A stretch of 64,000 nucleotides of DNA from NCBI GenBank assembly GCA_016712565.1, contig JADJQU010000005.1, positions 372,001-436,000 on the forward strand, written 5' to 3'. A program made the translations under genes and the position numbers. The stretch comes from Planctomycetota bacterium. GTDB lineage: Bacteria > Planctomycetota > UBA1135 > GCA-002686595. Positions 17,026-26,833 of the stretch are shown here, piece by piece; the stretch's first letter is position 1; the number at the start of each line of letters is the position of its first letter. Under the pieces are notes generated by a model. It was not told the origin of the DNA, did not search any database, and saw only the letters and a list, made by a program, of their open reading frames with translations.

Positions 17026-17730
17026 CTAGTGCAGGGCGGGGTTCGGGCGCGGGAGCGCGCCGGTTTTCGGGTGAGCGTCGGGGCTGTGGCGGATGATCTC
17101 GCCCTCCACCATGTACACGATGTCCTCGGCGATGTTCGTGGCGTGGTCCCCGATGCGCTCGAGATGCCGCGAGACCGACATGGTCTGGACCGCCCGTTCG
17201 ATGGTTTCGGGCCGCTCCTTCATCATGCTCTCCAAGCGGCGGAACATCTGTTTGTTGTACTGGTCCACTTCCTCGTCGCGGCGGCAAACTTCGCGGGCCA
17301 GGGCCGTGTCCAGGTTGACCAGGGCGTCCAGGGAGTCGGAGACCATGCTGCGCACGCGCTCCACCATGCGAGAGAAGTCCAGGGTCACCTCCAGGGGCTC
17401 GTGGCGCGAGAGGAAGTCCGCCCGCTCGGCGATGTTGTGAGCCAGATCGCCCATGCGCTCCAGGTCGCTGTTGACCTTGATGCAGCCGACGATGAAGCGC
17501 AGGTCGCTGGCCACCGGCTGGTGCAGGGCCAGGATCTTGAGGCACTTGTCCTCCACGTCCAGCTCCTTCCGGTCGATGGCGTCATCGCCCGTGAGCACCT
17601 CGGCGGCGAACTCCGGCCGGCGCTGGATCAGGGCCGCCATGGCCTTGTTGATCGCCTCCTCCACCATGGATCCCATGGTCAGGATGTCGCGCTTGACTTG
17701 GTCGAGGTCGTGCTGGAGGTGCTTGGTCAT
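17026..17730 (-). CDS. phoU: Phosphate signalling protein PhoU
   Basis: The 234-residue protein is all alpha-helical with two PhoU repeats. Typical segments are the start HLQHDLDQVKRDILTMGSMVEEAI, DRKELDVEDKCLKILALHQPVASDLR, LERMGDLAHNIAERA (first metal-binding E-x3-D-x2-N-like helix) and LERIGDHATNIAEDIVYMVEG (second). PhoU links the Pst transporter to PhoR and represses the pho response when phosphate is plentiful. Here no pst genes are adjacent; it is the last gene of a PhoB-PhoR-porin-PhoU series on the minus strand, separated from the porin by 101 bp with a strong hairpin. Confidence 0.93.
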   Translation of the reverse strand: MTKHLQHDLDQVKRDILTMGSMVEEAINKAMAALIQRRPEFAAEVLTGDDAIDRKELDVEDKCLKILALHQPVASDLRFIVGCIKVNSDLERMGDLAHNIAERADFLSRHEPLEVTLDFSRMVERVRSMVSDSLDALVNLDTALAREVCRRDEEVDQYNKQMFRRLESMMKERPETIERAVQTMSVSRHLERIGDHATNIAEDIVYMVEGEIIRHSPDAHPKTGALPRPNPALH

Positions 17731-17766
17731 GGGAGGATCCTGGCTCAGGTTCCGCCGAAAGTCGAG

Positions 17767-17810
17767 CCGCCGCGTCCGCTCCGGCCCCGAAGGGGGAGCG
17801 AACGCGGCGG
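17767..17810 (-). terminator. Strong hairpin between the porin and phoU
   Basis: Arms of 16 nt (17767-17782 and 17795-17810) pair with one mismatch around a 12-nt loop. It lies between the porin stop and the phoU start. On the minus strand no T-run follows, so it is not a classic intrinsic terminator; it may be an attenuator or an mRNA-stabilising element that sets the porin:PhoU ratio. Confidence 0.4.
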
Positions 17811-17831
17811 TGGGAACCTCGGCGCGGGTGG

Positions 17832-19172
17832 CTACACGTCGATCTGCAGGCGGATCTGCAGGATGTCCGCCACGGGGGTGCCGCTGGCGTCATCGTGGGG
17901 GTAGAGCCGCACGTAGTTGGTCATGATCTTGGCGTAGTCGTTGAGGTACCAGTTGACCCCCGCGGTGTAGCTGTCGACCGCGCCGCCGGTGGTGCCCACC
18001 ACGGTCGGGCCCTGGTCGTTCAGGTCCAGTCGCGAGGCCCGCAACGCGAGCTCCACGGCGCCCATGCCACCGTTCACGCCCTTGGGCGTGGCGACCTTCA
18101 CGCGGCTGAAGATGCCCTTCTTGGCGTCGTAGGCCCGCGAATCCCCGGTCAGGAAGTAGGAACCGAAGACGTACCAGCCGTCCACGGTGGCGCCGGTCTG
18201 GCCGTCGTTGCGGTCGAAGTGGGTGGTGACGTACTCGGCCTGGAACGAGAGCGGACCGCCGACCCAGGCGGCTTCGAGGCCCAGCGTGTCGGAGTTGTCC
18301 ACGTTGGAGAGGTCCAGGGAGGCCAGGTCGCCCTGCTTGGAGACGCGCGTTTCGCCGCTGAAGGACAGCGTGGCATCGTCGCCGCGGAACTCGCGTCGGC
18401 GTCCACTGGCGCCCAGGTGCAACAGGTGCTTGGCGTCCTGCATCACCGGCGTCCCGCTGACGCGGGCGGTGAAAATGTAGTCGTCACTCCCGCGGTCGGC
18501 GCCGGTGTCCGAGCCGTCGTCGCGGAAGACGCCCGCGGCGAAGTTCATGCGGCCCGACTTGCAGGCGTCGTACCACATCACGCCGATGTTGCGGTTGGGG
18601 ACCAGCACGTCGGAGGCTCCGCGCTCCATGAACGTGGTGTGGGCGGCGGAAGTCAACTGCTCCAGGCCCATGGGTTCCTTGAACTGGCCCACGCGCAGGC
18701 CGCCGTTGCCGCAGCACAGCTTGTTGAACCCGATGTAGACGTCCTTGAGCCGGTTGTTGACTCCGCCCGCGAACTCGAAGGACCACTTGTACTCGATGAA
18801 CTCGTTGACCGAGCCCTCGGCGCTCACGCGCGCGAAGCGGAAGGCCGAACCGTCCTCTTCCAGGCCGTACACGTTCTCGTAGTCGGTGTTGGCCTTGATG
18901 AAGTTCGTGTCGTAGGCCACGCGCGTGCCGAGCTTGAAGGTGAAGCTCTTGTCCGCGGCCTGGAAGCGCAGCCCATCCTTGAAGAACACGTTGATGACCG
19001 TGCCTTCCGTGGAGCCGCCCTGGGGCGCCGGTGCGGGCGCCGCCTGGGGGGCGGGCGCCTGGTCGGTGAGGCTCAGGGCCTCCGGCGCGCCTTCGCCGCC
19101 GTTGGACGCGGCGGCCGTCGCGGCCAGGCCCGTGATCAGAAGTGCTGTGAGCGGCTGCAGAGCGTGTGTCAT
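17832..19172 (-). CDS. Phosphate-selective porin, OprO/OprP family
   Basis: The 446-residue protein has a signal peptide (MTHALQPLTALLITGLAATAAA), a Pro/Ala-rich linker and then a beta-barrel. The barrel is marked by FFKDGLRFQAADKSFTFKLG, RVSAEGSVNEFIEYKWSFEF, RVGQFKEPMGLEQLTS and a C-terminal segment typical of porin O/P (AVELALRASRLDLND, YTAGVNWYLNDYAKIMTNYV). OprP-type porins conduct phosphate or polyphosphate across the outer membrane. Position between PhoR and PhoU fits phosphate-starvation control. The start at 19172 is preceded by an AGAGG-type ribosome site; longer upstream starts would lack a signal peptide at the N-terminus. No clear pho box was found upstream. Confidence 0.88.
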   Translation of the reverse strand: MTHALQPLTALLITGLAATAAASNGGEGAPEALSLTDQAPAPQAAPAPAPQGGSTEGTVINVFFKDGLRFQAADKSFTFKLGTRVAYDTNFIKANTDYENVYGLEEDGSAFRFARVSAEGSVNEFIEYKWSFEFAGGVNNRLKDVYIGFNKLCCGNGGLRVGQFKEPMGLEQLTSAAHTTFMERGASDVLVPNRNIGVMWYDACKSGRMNFAAGVFRDDGSDTGADRGSDDYIFTARVSGTPVMQDAKHLLHLGASGRRREFRGDDATLSFSGETRVSKQGDLASLDLSNVDNSDTLGLEAAWVGGPLSFQAEYVTTHFDRNDGQTGATVDGWYVFGSYFLTGDSRAYDAKKGIFSRVKVATPKGVNGGMGAVELALRASRLDLNDQGPTVVGTTGGAVDSYTAGVNWYLNDYAKIMTNYVRLYPHDDASGTPVADILQIRLQIDV

Positions 19173-19400
19173 CGGGGGGACCTCTCGAATCGGTGGGGAG
19201 GGGGGGGACTGTCGGCACGCCTGGATCAGGCGCTCGCAAAGATGGAACACTAGGAACAAGCCTGATTCAAGGTCACGCCAAAGGGCCTCTCCTGTCTCCT
19301 CCCGGCCCCCCCCCGGAGCCCCTTGAGGCCCCCCCAGGGCTCCCCGGGACCCTCGGGCTGCTCGGGACCCCGCGGACCCAGCGCGGCGGACCGGCCTGCC

Positions 19401-21179
19401 TCACGGGCCGCGCAGGGGCAAGGTGACGCGGAACGTGCTGCCCTTGCCCACCTGGCTTTCCACGGAGACGCCGCCCCCCAGGGAGATCGTCAAGTGCTTG
19501 ACGATCGACAGACCCAGGCCCGTGCCGCCCACCTCCCGTGAACGGGCCTTGTCCACCCGGTAGAAGCGCTCGAAGATGCGCTCCAGATCCCGGGGCTCGA
19601 TGCCGATGCCGGTGTCCGCCACCTCGATGCGGGCCTCCCGCTCGGAGGCCAGCGCGCGAATCTCGATCCGCCCCCCGGAGGGCGTGTACTTGAGGGCGTT
19701 GTCCAGCAGGTTGTCGACGATCTGCCGCAGGGACTCCTCGTCGGCCTCGACCACCACCGGTTCGGCGGCGGCGTGGACCGCCAGGGTGATGCCGCCCTTT
19801 TGAGCCGATGGGGCAAGGCTCGCCGCGCACTCGCGCACCACCGCCCGCACGTCCATGGGGCGGCGTTCCCGCGGGGCGGCCTGGGACTCGATGCGCGCCA
19901 AGGTCAAGAGATCCGCCACCAGGCTTGAGAGGCGCGCGGTCTGGTCGCGGATCTTGACGTGGAAGCGCTCGCGCGTGGGGCTCTCCATGTCGCGGTCCTC
20001 GATCAGGGTCTCGACCAGAGCGCGGATCGCGGTCAGCGGCGTCTTGAGTTCGTGGCTGACGTTGGCCACGAAATCGCGGCGCATGCCCTCCAGCCGGCGC
20101 AATTCGGTGACGTCGTGGAGCACGACGACCGCGCCCGCAACCTGGCCCGCGCCGTCCAGGAGCGGCGTCGCCCGCAGCTCGATGCGTGCCTCGCCGTTGG
20201 CCTGGGCCAGGCGCACTTCGGCGTCCGTTTCACCGTGCGTGCGGCGCGCCTGGTCGAGGATTTCAGAGACTTCCACCAGGCGCGTCACCTCCCAGATCCG
20301 CTTGCCCACGCTTTCCGAGGGCGCCGCGCGCAAGAGCCTCCCGGCCACTTCGTTCATGTGCACGACCCGGTCGTCGCGGTCCACGGCGACCACGCCCTCG
20401 ACCATGCTGCCCAGGATGGCGATGAACTTGTTGCGGTCGGAGACGATCGTGTCCGTGCGCGTCTTGAGCTCGCGGCACATGCCGTTGAGGGCGCGACCCA
20501 GTTCTCCCAACTCGTCGGAGCCCGAAGGGTCCACGGAGACGGAATAGTCGCCGCGGCCGACGGCACCGGTGAGGTCGATCATCTCGCAGAGGCGCGCGCC
20601 CAGGCGTTGGGCCAGGAACCAGGCGGCGACGAAGCAGATCAGCACGCCCACGCCGCCGCCGGTGAGCACCAGCAGGCGCATGCGATCCAGCCGCGCTTCC
20701 AGTTCGGAGAGGGGCACGCTGACCCGCACGTAGCCCACCACGCCCGTGCCCGAGCGCACCGCCAGGGCGTGGTAGATCAGGCTCGTGCCCAGGGTCCTGG
20801 AATAGCGCTGGGCGCGACCCACGCCGCTCGCCAGGGCGGCCTGGATCTCAGGCCGGTCCAGGTGCGAGTCCATGCGCTCGGGATCCTCCTCGGAGTCCGC
20901 CAGCACCTTGCCGTCCGCGTCGATTACGGTCAGGCGAGCACCGCATTCACGACCCAGCTCGGGCACCCGACGGCGCAGGGGCCCGAAGTCGCGCCGGGTG
21001 AGCGCGTCCTGGGACATGTCGTGCAGCAGGCTGGCCCGCTGGGCCAGGGCCAGTTCCACGCCGGCGCGCTCGTCCGCCTCGATCCGCCGCTCCACCATCA
21101 GCATCGAGATGGCGGTGGTGGCGAGCACCAGGGCCACCAGGATCCCGAACAGCTTCCAGAAGAGGCGGGAGTTCAGCAT
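19401..21179 (-). CDS. phoR: Phosphate regulon sensor histidine kinase PhoR
   Basis: The 592-residue kinase starts with a membrane helix (WKLFGILVALVLATTAISML), followed by an extracytoplasmic sensor of about 140 residues and a second helix near residues 169-190. HAMP-like residues 190-240, a PAS domain (ILGSMVEGVVAVDRDDRVVHMNE), HisKA with VSHELKTPLTAIR (phospho-acceptor His376) and a HATPase domain with N box NLLDNALKYTP, G1 DTGIGI and G2 GGTGLGLSIVKHL complete it. The extra periplasmic domain resembles Bacillus-type PhoR rather than the E. coli form, which lacks one. It sits 28 bp downstream of the PhoB-type regulator. Confidence 0.88.
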   Translation of the reverse strand: MLNSRLFWKLFGILVALVLATTAISMLMVERRIEADERAGVELALAQRASLLHDMSQDALTRRDFGPLRRRVPELGRECGARLTVIDADGKVLADSEEDPERMDSHLDRPEIQAALASGVGRAQRYSRTLGTSLIYHALAVRSGTGVVGYVRVSVPLSELEARLDRMRLLVLTGGGVGVLICFVAAWFLAQRLGARLCEMIDLTGAVGRGDYSVSVDPSGSDELGELGRALNGMCRELKTRTDTIVSDRNKFIAILGSMVEGVVAVDRDDRVVHMNEVAGRLLRAAPSESVGKRIWEVTRLVEVSEILDQARRTHGETDAEVRLAQANGEARIELRATPLLDGAGQVAGAVVVLHDVTELRRLEGMRRDFVANVSHELKTPLTAIRALVETLIEDRDMESPTRERFHVKIRDQTARLSSLVADLLTLARIESQAAPRERRPMDVRAVVRECAASLAPSAQKGGITLAVHAAAEPVVVEADEESLRQIVDNLLDNALKYTPSGGRIEIRALASEREARIEVADTGIGIEPRDLERIFERFYRVDKARSREVGGTGLGLSIVKHLTISLGGGVSVESQVGKGSTFRVTLPLRGP

Positions 21180-21207
21180 GCTCGGTCGGAGCCCGCCGGG
21201 ATCGGGG

Positions 21208-21969
21208 TCAGCCTGCTTCCTGGAAGCGATACCCGACGCCGCGAATCGTCTCGACCAGGTCCCGGTAGGGGCCCAGTTTGCGCCGGATGGCCCCCACGTG
21301 CACGTCGATGTTCCGGTCGATGACCACGGCGTGGTCGCCGATCACCCGCGAAAGCAGCTGGTCACGGGCGAAGACGCGGCCGGGGTGGGCCGCCAGGAAG
21401 TGCAGGAGGCGCAGCTCGGTGGCGGTGAACGTCTGGGCCTCGCCGTCCACCAGCACCTGGTGCTTGCCCGCGTCCACCACCAGGCCGCCGCGCACGATGC
21501 GCTCGGCGCTGCCGCGGTCCTCGCGCAGGGGCCCGCGGCGCAACACGGCCTTGACCCTGGCCACGAGTTCCTTGGGACTGAAGGGCTTGGTGACGTAGTC
21601 GTCGGCGCCCAGCTGCAGGCCGATCACCACGTCGCTTTCCTCGCCCTTGGCCGTGACCATGATGATCGGGATGGTCGCGGTGATCGGGTCCGACTGCATC
21701 CGTCGGCAGACCTCGAGGCCGTCCAGGCCGGGCAGCATTAGGTCCAGGAGCACCAAGTCCGGGGCCTCCCGTCGGGCGCGGGCGAGTCCCTCCTCCCCGT
21801 CGCGACTGGTGACGACCTTGTAGCCCTCGCGGGCCAGGTTGTACTGGGTGACTTCGAGGATGTCCGCTTCGTCCTCGATGACGAGGATCTTCTCGCGAGT
21901 GCTCACGCCGTGGTGCCCGGGTTGCGAGGGTTCAAGGAAGACCGCGGTCCTGCTGCGGCCGGAGAGCAT
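21208..21969 (-). CDS. phoB: PhoB-type response regulator
   Basis: The 253-residue protein has a receiver domain (ILVIEDEADILEVTQYNL, phospho-acceptor Asp76 in LVLLDLMLPGLDG, Thr of IIMVTAKGE, Lys of DDYVTKPFSPKEL). It also has a winged-helix OmpR/PhoB DNA-binding domain ending RNIDVHVGAIRRKLG and IRGVGYRF. It activates phosphate-starvation genes when phosphorylated by PhoR, the next gene. The ATG at 21969 has an excellent ribosome site, GGAGG at 21976-21980 with 6-nt spacing, which decides the start although it adds about 20 residues before the receiver; a GTG at 21906 would give 232 residues but has no ribosome site. Confidence 0.9.
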   Translation of the reverse strand: MLSGRSRTAVFLEPSQPGHHGVSTREKILVIEDEADILEVTQYNLAREGYKVVTSRDGEEGLARARREAPDLVLLDLMLPGLDGLEVCRRMQSDPITATIPIIMVTAKGEESDVVIGLQLGADDYVTKPFSPKELVARVKAVLRRGPLREDRGSAERIVRGGLVVDAGKHQVLVDGEAQTFTATELRLLHFLAAHPGRVFARDQLLSRVIGDHAVVIDRNIDVHVGAIRRKLGPYRDLVETIRGVGYRFQEAG

Positions 21970-22065
21970 GCCATACCTCCAGCGTCAAGGGGCGATGAAG
22001 GCACGTTGAAGCTCCCGGCTCGCCCCGAATGGAGTGCCGGGGGGGAGCCCCGGCCCGCGGCCGTC

Positions 22066-25000
22066 TCAGCCGGTCTCGACTTCCAGGGGGCGTTCGAAGG
22101 CGATTCCATACAGACCGGGGACCCCGTTGCGCACCACGAGGGCCTCGGCCATCAGGCTGCCATCCCGACCGCGGATCGAGAGCCGCTCCCCCACGGTCAG
22201 GGAACTGGCCGCGAGCGACAGTCGGCCGCCCGTGCGGCTCACGTCGCTGAGCAGACCCTCGATCAGGGGACACTCGGTCTGCGGCTCCGCGCCTGTCCCC
22301 GTCGCAGCCGCGGGACTCCCGTCCGCGCCGCCGGGGAGGGCCTCGACGCGACCGATTCGCACCGGGATCGCGGCCGCGGAGCGGGCCTCCAGGCGGCGCT
22401 CGGCGAAGACCTCGACGCCGCCGTCCTCGCCCAGGCGCACGAGGTCGCCGTCCCGCAGGGCCTGCAGGGCGCCCTCGGTGCCCACGATGGCGGTGATGCC
22501 GTGCTCCCTGGCCAGGATGGCGGCGTGGCTGAGCCAGCCGCCCACTTCGGTGACGATGCCGCCGGAGCGCGGGAACACCGGCGTCCAGGCCGGATCGGTG
22601 AAGCGGGCCACGAGGATCTCTCCCGGCAGCAGGCAGTCGATCTGGCCCGGGGAGAGGAGCAACCGGGCGCGGCCGCACACGCCGCCGGGACCGGACACGC
22701 GCGTGCCGCGCAGCCGTCCTGGGGACAGCCTCGGGAGGAACTTCTGGCCCTGCTCCACATCCATCGACTCCAACTCCGCCGGTGTGATGCGGCTTTGGAG
22801 CGGCACCTGACGCAGGGCCTCGTCGCGCTCGCGGCGTTGGTCCGCCCACTCGCGCGCGGTGCGCACCGAGAGCTCGCCGCTCGCCAACGGTCCACTTCGG
22901 CGGGCGTCAGTTGGAAGATGCGCTCGCAGAGACCGCTGCGCGCGCCCAGTTCCACGAGGATGCGCCGCAGGAAGGCCAGTTCGCGCAGCGCGTGGTGCTT
23001 GGCCTCCTCCTTGAGGGCCGCGAAGCGCCGGGCGCGCTCCACGGAGAGGCGCAGCACCCGGGACCCGGGCAGAGCGGGCGCGCTCGACCGCCCGTGACCC
23101 GGGGAGGCCGCCGCCCGGGCGGCCTGCTCGTCCACCAGGGCCGGATCCTCGTCGAAGCGCGGGTGCGAGAGCTCGTAGTCCAAGGGCGAGCGGTGACCGT
23201 AGAGGCTCTGGAACTGCTCCCGTGAGCGCATGTCCCGGCCGGCGGTGGAGAGCAGCGCCAGACCCTCGTCGACCACCGTGGTGGGGGTGTGGGCCAGGTG
23301 CTCGGCGGGATCCAGGCCGCGCTTCTGGAGGCCGCGCACCGCGGCCTTGAACAGCAGGTCGGCGGCCACGTTGACGATCTCGGCCTGGAGATAGACCTCG
23401 TTCACGAAGCGCGCGCGCCGATCGCGGTGCAACTCCGCCACTTCGCTGCTGGACAGTCGGGAGAGGTCTGCCGCGAGGTCGATGCGCGAGCCCCGCAGGA
23501 AGGCGGGCAGGAAACCGGAACGGAAGCGTGCCTCGATGCGCTCCGCGTCGCGGGCGAGGCGGAACGCGGCCAGGGAGCCGGGGCCCTTGGCCAGGCGCCG
23601 GCGTTCCTCCAGGCGCTGGATGTACAGGCGGCCGAAGGCGCTCTCCACCATCGGGGGCGAATCGGGGTGCACGTCGTAGGGCACGCCCAATTCACGGCAG
23701 GCCCGGTCCGTGCTGCCGCCGTGGGCCCACAGGGACTGCATCAGGGCCAGGCTGTAGGGCGTGGGCTCCGGCAGGAGTTCGGAGAGCTCGTTCTGCTCCA
23801 GGGCCACCTCGTCGGGGCGCGCGCCCTGGCACAGCTTGAGCAGGCGCGCCCGCTCCTCCTCGCGCAGGGAACGTGCATCGCGGCCCGAGCGGGAAGTGCG
23901 CGTGATCTCGCGGGCCTGGAGCAGCAGGAAGCGGCCCTTGGCGTAGGCCCACTCCACGTCCTGGGGCGTGCCGAACAGCGCTTCCACGCGGCGGCCCAGG
24001 GCCACCAGGGGCGCCAGGTCGATCGGCGCCGCATCCGAGTCGAGCCTCGCGCCGCTGAAGCGGCCGAAACGATGTGAGGTGGGTTGGGCGCGGCCGCTGA
24101 CCAGATCCTCTCCGAGGCCGCGCACGCACTCCACGAGCATCGTGCCGGACTCGCCGGGGTGCTCGGTGAACAGCACGCCCGCATACTCGGCGGGCACCAT
24201 GGCCTGCACCACGATTCCCAGGCGCTCCTCGCTGTGGTGGGCGCCGGCGTAACCGCGGGCCCGCTCCGAGGTCTGGGAGCGCGCCACGCGGGCCAGGGCG
24301 TCGAAGAGCTCGGAATCGCCCACGTCCAGCACCGATTCGTAGATGCCCGCGAAACTCGAATCGGCGCCGTCCTCGTTGACACCCGAGCTGCGCACGGCCA
24401 CCCGCGGCTCGCCGAGGCGCTGGAATTCGGCCAGGATCGCGGCGCGGTCGTCCTCGCTCCAGCGGCCCTCGGCCGTGAAGCGCCGGACCGCCGCCTCGCG
24501 CACCACGAAGCCCGGCGGGACGTCCAGGCCCGCCTGGATCAGGGCCCCCAGACGCGCGGCCTTCTTGCCCGCGCCTTCCAGGGCGCCCGCGTAGCGCAGG
24601 GGAGCGACGCTCGCCGCCCCGAGGCTGGCCGCGAAGCGCGCGGCTTCCACCTCCGCGTTCCGCGGCGCGCGCCCGAACCAGGCCTGGGCCGCCAGAGTGT
24701 GCAGCACCATGAACATCAGGTTGGCGGTCAGGTACAGGAGCACTCCGCCGGAGGCGGGCAGCACCAAGAGCAGGAGACCCGCGCACAGGGCCACCCAGAG
24801 CGCCCCCTGCAGCGGCGTGCGGCGCTTGGCCGAGAGCGCCAGCTGCACGAGGGCCAAGAGCGCGATGGCGCCGGGCAAGATGCGCAGGGGTCGGTGCCGG
24901 AGAGCTCGGGGATCCACAGGAAGCCCTCGCCCGGCGCCTCGGTGGAGGCCCGCGAGACCACGGAGAAGAACACCACGAGCAGCAGCAGCTGCGCCGACGT

Positions 25001-26476
25001 GCACAGCAGGTTGAACACCGGCCGCACGCGATGCTCGCGCAGGATGCGCAGCGTCGCCCGCGCCGCGCCCGCGCGATCCTCTCCGTAGGCGGCCTTGGCG
25101 CGGGCGATCAGGGGCTCGAGACGCCGCTGTTCGAGCCGATCCCGTTCGGCCTTCCAGGTCAGCGGCAGCAAGAGCAGGCGCACGCCGAGCACGAGTCCGA
25201 GGATTCCCAGGGCCAGACTGCCGCAGAGTTCGGCCAGGCCCGCGAGCCACCCGCCCAGGGGGGCCGCCAGCGCGGCCAGCAGGGTCTTGCCCTTCTGGGC
25301 CTCCTGCCAGGCCAGCACGTGGGCCTTGTCCTTGGCGGGCACGAAGTACTCCTCGGGCACCGTGTAGCGCCCGCGCCAGTCGTACCCCAGGCGCGACAGC
25401 CGCAAGCCCACGATCAGGGCATAGAACGAGCCGCGCTTGTCGTAGCACACGCCGATCAAGGGCCGCCGCGGCACGCTGGCGAGGGCCGCCTCGAGTTCCG
25501 GCGTGGTCATGCCGCGCATGGGCAGGTTCCAAGCGTCGGGCAGGTGCCCCTGCAGTTCGAATTCGCCCGGGTAGCGCACATCGAGGAACAGGGCGTGTTC
25601 TTCGTCCACCAGGCGCGCGACCTCGTCCGTCTCGAGCAGCACGTCCTTGTTGACGTAGTCGGGGATTTCGCGGAGGTCCTGGCGCACGACTCCGGGAGGC
25701 AGCACCAGCGGCCGCTCCTCGGCGCACCACTTCTCGTACCCGCCGACCATGAACCTCGGCCGATAGCCCTTGGCCCGCAGGGCGTCGGCGGTTTCCGAGC
25801 TGCGATTGCCGTTGAAGCACAGCAGGATCACCTCGGCCCCCGGGGCCAGGTAGTCCTCGGGTCGACGGAGCAGGTCGGGGTAGCGCATGTGCTGCACTCC
25901 CGCGATCGTGCCCATCTCCACTTCCTCGGTCTCCCGAATGTCGAACAGGGGCAGGTCCAGTCCCTGCCGCTCGAGTTCCAGGGCCAGCTGTTCGGTGGTG
26001 AGCCCGTCCTCGCGCCGCTTCTGCTCGCTGAAGGAGAGCGTCTTCAGGTTGACGTCGCCCACCAGCTTCCCGTTCTCGGTGGACGTCCGCACCAGGTTGA
26101 GCTGCAGGCGCGCGAGGCGTTGGTCCTGCACGTGCAGGAAGTACAGGCCCCAGCCCACCAGGGTGGCGCACAGGAGGCCCGCGCAGACGAAGAACGGCCT
26201 GGAGTAGCCGGAGCCCCGCGCCCCGCCTCCGGCCGCGGTTCCCCTCCGCACGAAGAACCAGCGACCCAGAATGACGGTGCCGACACCCAGCACCTGGGCG
26301 GCGCTGGCGAACAGGCTGAGGACCACGTCCGGGGAGGGGATGGCCCGGGCGTCGCCGACCAGAACGAAGGCCAGCAGCACGAGGGTCGCCCAGCCGGTGG
26401 CCAGCGACGCTTGCCAGGGGCGGTGGGTCCTCGCGGGGGGGGTCGCGCGGCACTCCAAGGTGTGGATCTGGACCAT
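22066..26476 (-). CDS. Rhodanese-rhodanese-YidC-dikinase-PilZ membrane fusion, with two apparent frameshifts
   Basis: Read through two one-base gaps, this is one protein of about 1470 residues. Hydrophobic segments lie near residues 28-40, 49-76 and 94-117. Rhodanese domains are at about 165-255 (Cys220 in CFNGNRS) and 280-375 (Cys344 in CYDKRGS). A YidC/Oxa1-like unit at about 405-620 has LLLLPLTWKAERDRLEQRR, FLWIPELSGTDP and a last helix LPASGGVLLYLTANLMF. A PPDK/PEP-synthase ATP-grasp follows at about 640-880 (AVRSSGVNEDGADSSFAGIY, VEWAYAKGRFLLLQAREIT), then a helical middle, then a phosphohistidine domain (GGWLSHAAILAREHG, His about 1316) and a PilZ-like tail. ATP-grasp, middle and His domains without the PEP barrel resemble rifampin phosphotransferase. 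I do not recognise the whole architecture. The start at 26476 is the first Met before the helices. Confidence 0.7.
22885..22893 (-). other. Apparent one-base deletion (second frameshift of the fusion gene)
   Basis: On the minus strand the frame reads QLTPAEVDRW and then turns to nonsense, while the next frame picks up ASGELSVRTAREWAD and runs to the phosphohistidine and PilZ-like domains. Adding one base, for example a third T in the CGTTGG run, restores VDRLASGEL. Both sides have clear homology-like sequence, so either the base is missing from the assembly or the gene is broken here. Confidence 0.65.
24887..24890 (-). other. Apparent one-base deletion in a C run (first frameshift of the fusion gene)
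   Basis: The plus strand has GGGG (CCCC on the coding strand) where a fifth base would join WIPELSGTDP to LRILPGAIALLALVQLAL. That junction is the conserved YidC motif in which an Asp-Pro-Leu is followed by Ile-Leu-Pro, so the two sides belong to one domain. A homopolymer undercall is the simplest cause. Confidence 0.75.
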
Positions 26477-26833
26477 GGCCGTCCCCCCGGAGCGGGATGC
26501 CCCGCGCCGCGCGGCCGGGGGGGGCACGCGCGTCTGAGGCGGGGCAGGCTCCTCCGCTCCATTCCCAGGCCCCCGGGCGCCGCCAGCGGGGCGTCTCTCG
26601 GGGCCTGGCGGCCGGAGCAGAATGAACCGACGACGAATCCGCGCCTTTGGAAACAGGGGGGGCCGAAATCCGGAGTTTTCTTCTCCGGTGGCCGAAGGCC
26701 TGGGCGGCCCAACCCTGAGAGGGGTGAGGGGCGCCGGCGCCCCCCGGCACTCAAGTCGCCCTCGGAGGCCCGACGAAGAGCAGCCAGCCCACTGGCACGT
26801 CTCAGATCCGCAAACCCCCGAACGGGTACGACC
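26477..26833. other. 357-bp divergent gap between the fusion gene and phnD-like gene
   Basis: No gene is visible. The gap contains a short inverted repeat with arms CCGGAG (26670-26675) and CTCCGG (26683-26688) around TTTTCTT, and a perfect 16-bp GC palindrome at 26728-26743 (GGGGCGCCGGCGCCCC). Both divergent promoters must be here, but no convincing -35/-10 pair or pho box was found. A shared control region for the fusion gene and the PhnD/kinase pair is plausible. Confidence 0.4.

Noticed and set aside
19173..19400. Pho box upstream of the porin gene
   Set aside because: No pair of CTGTCAT-like 11-bp repeats was found on either strand. A different consensus may be used in this lineage, but I cannot show it.
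22066..26476. Three separate genes (rhodanese-YidC, dikinase, PilZ/His domain) instead of one
   Set aside because: The first break falls inside the conserved YidC motif and the second between the middle and His domains of a dikinase; no start codons with ribosome sites follow the breaks.
26728..26743. Perfect 16-bp palindrome GGGGCGCCGGCGCCCC as an operator
   Set aside because: It is made only of G and C in a GC-rich gap, where such palindromes arise easily, and no second copy was seen. It is kept only as a note in the gap entry.
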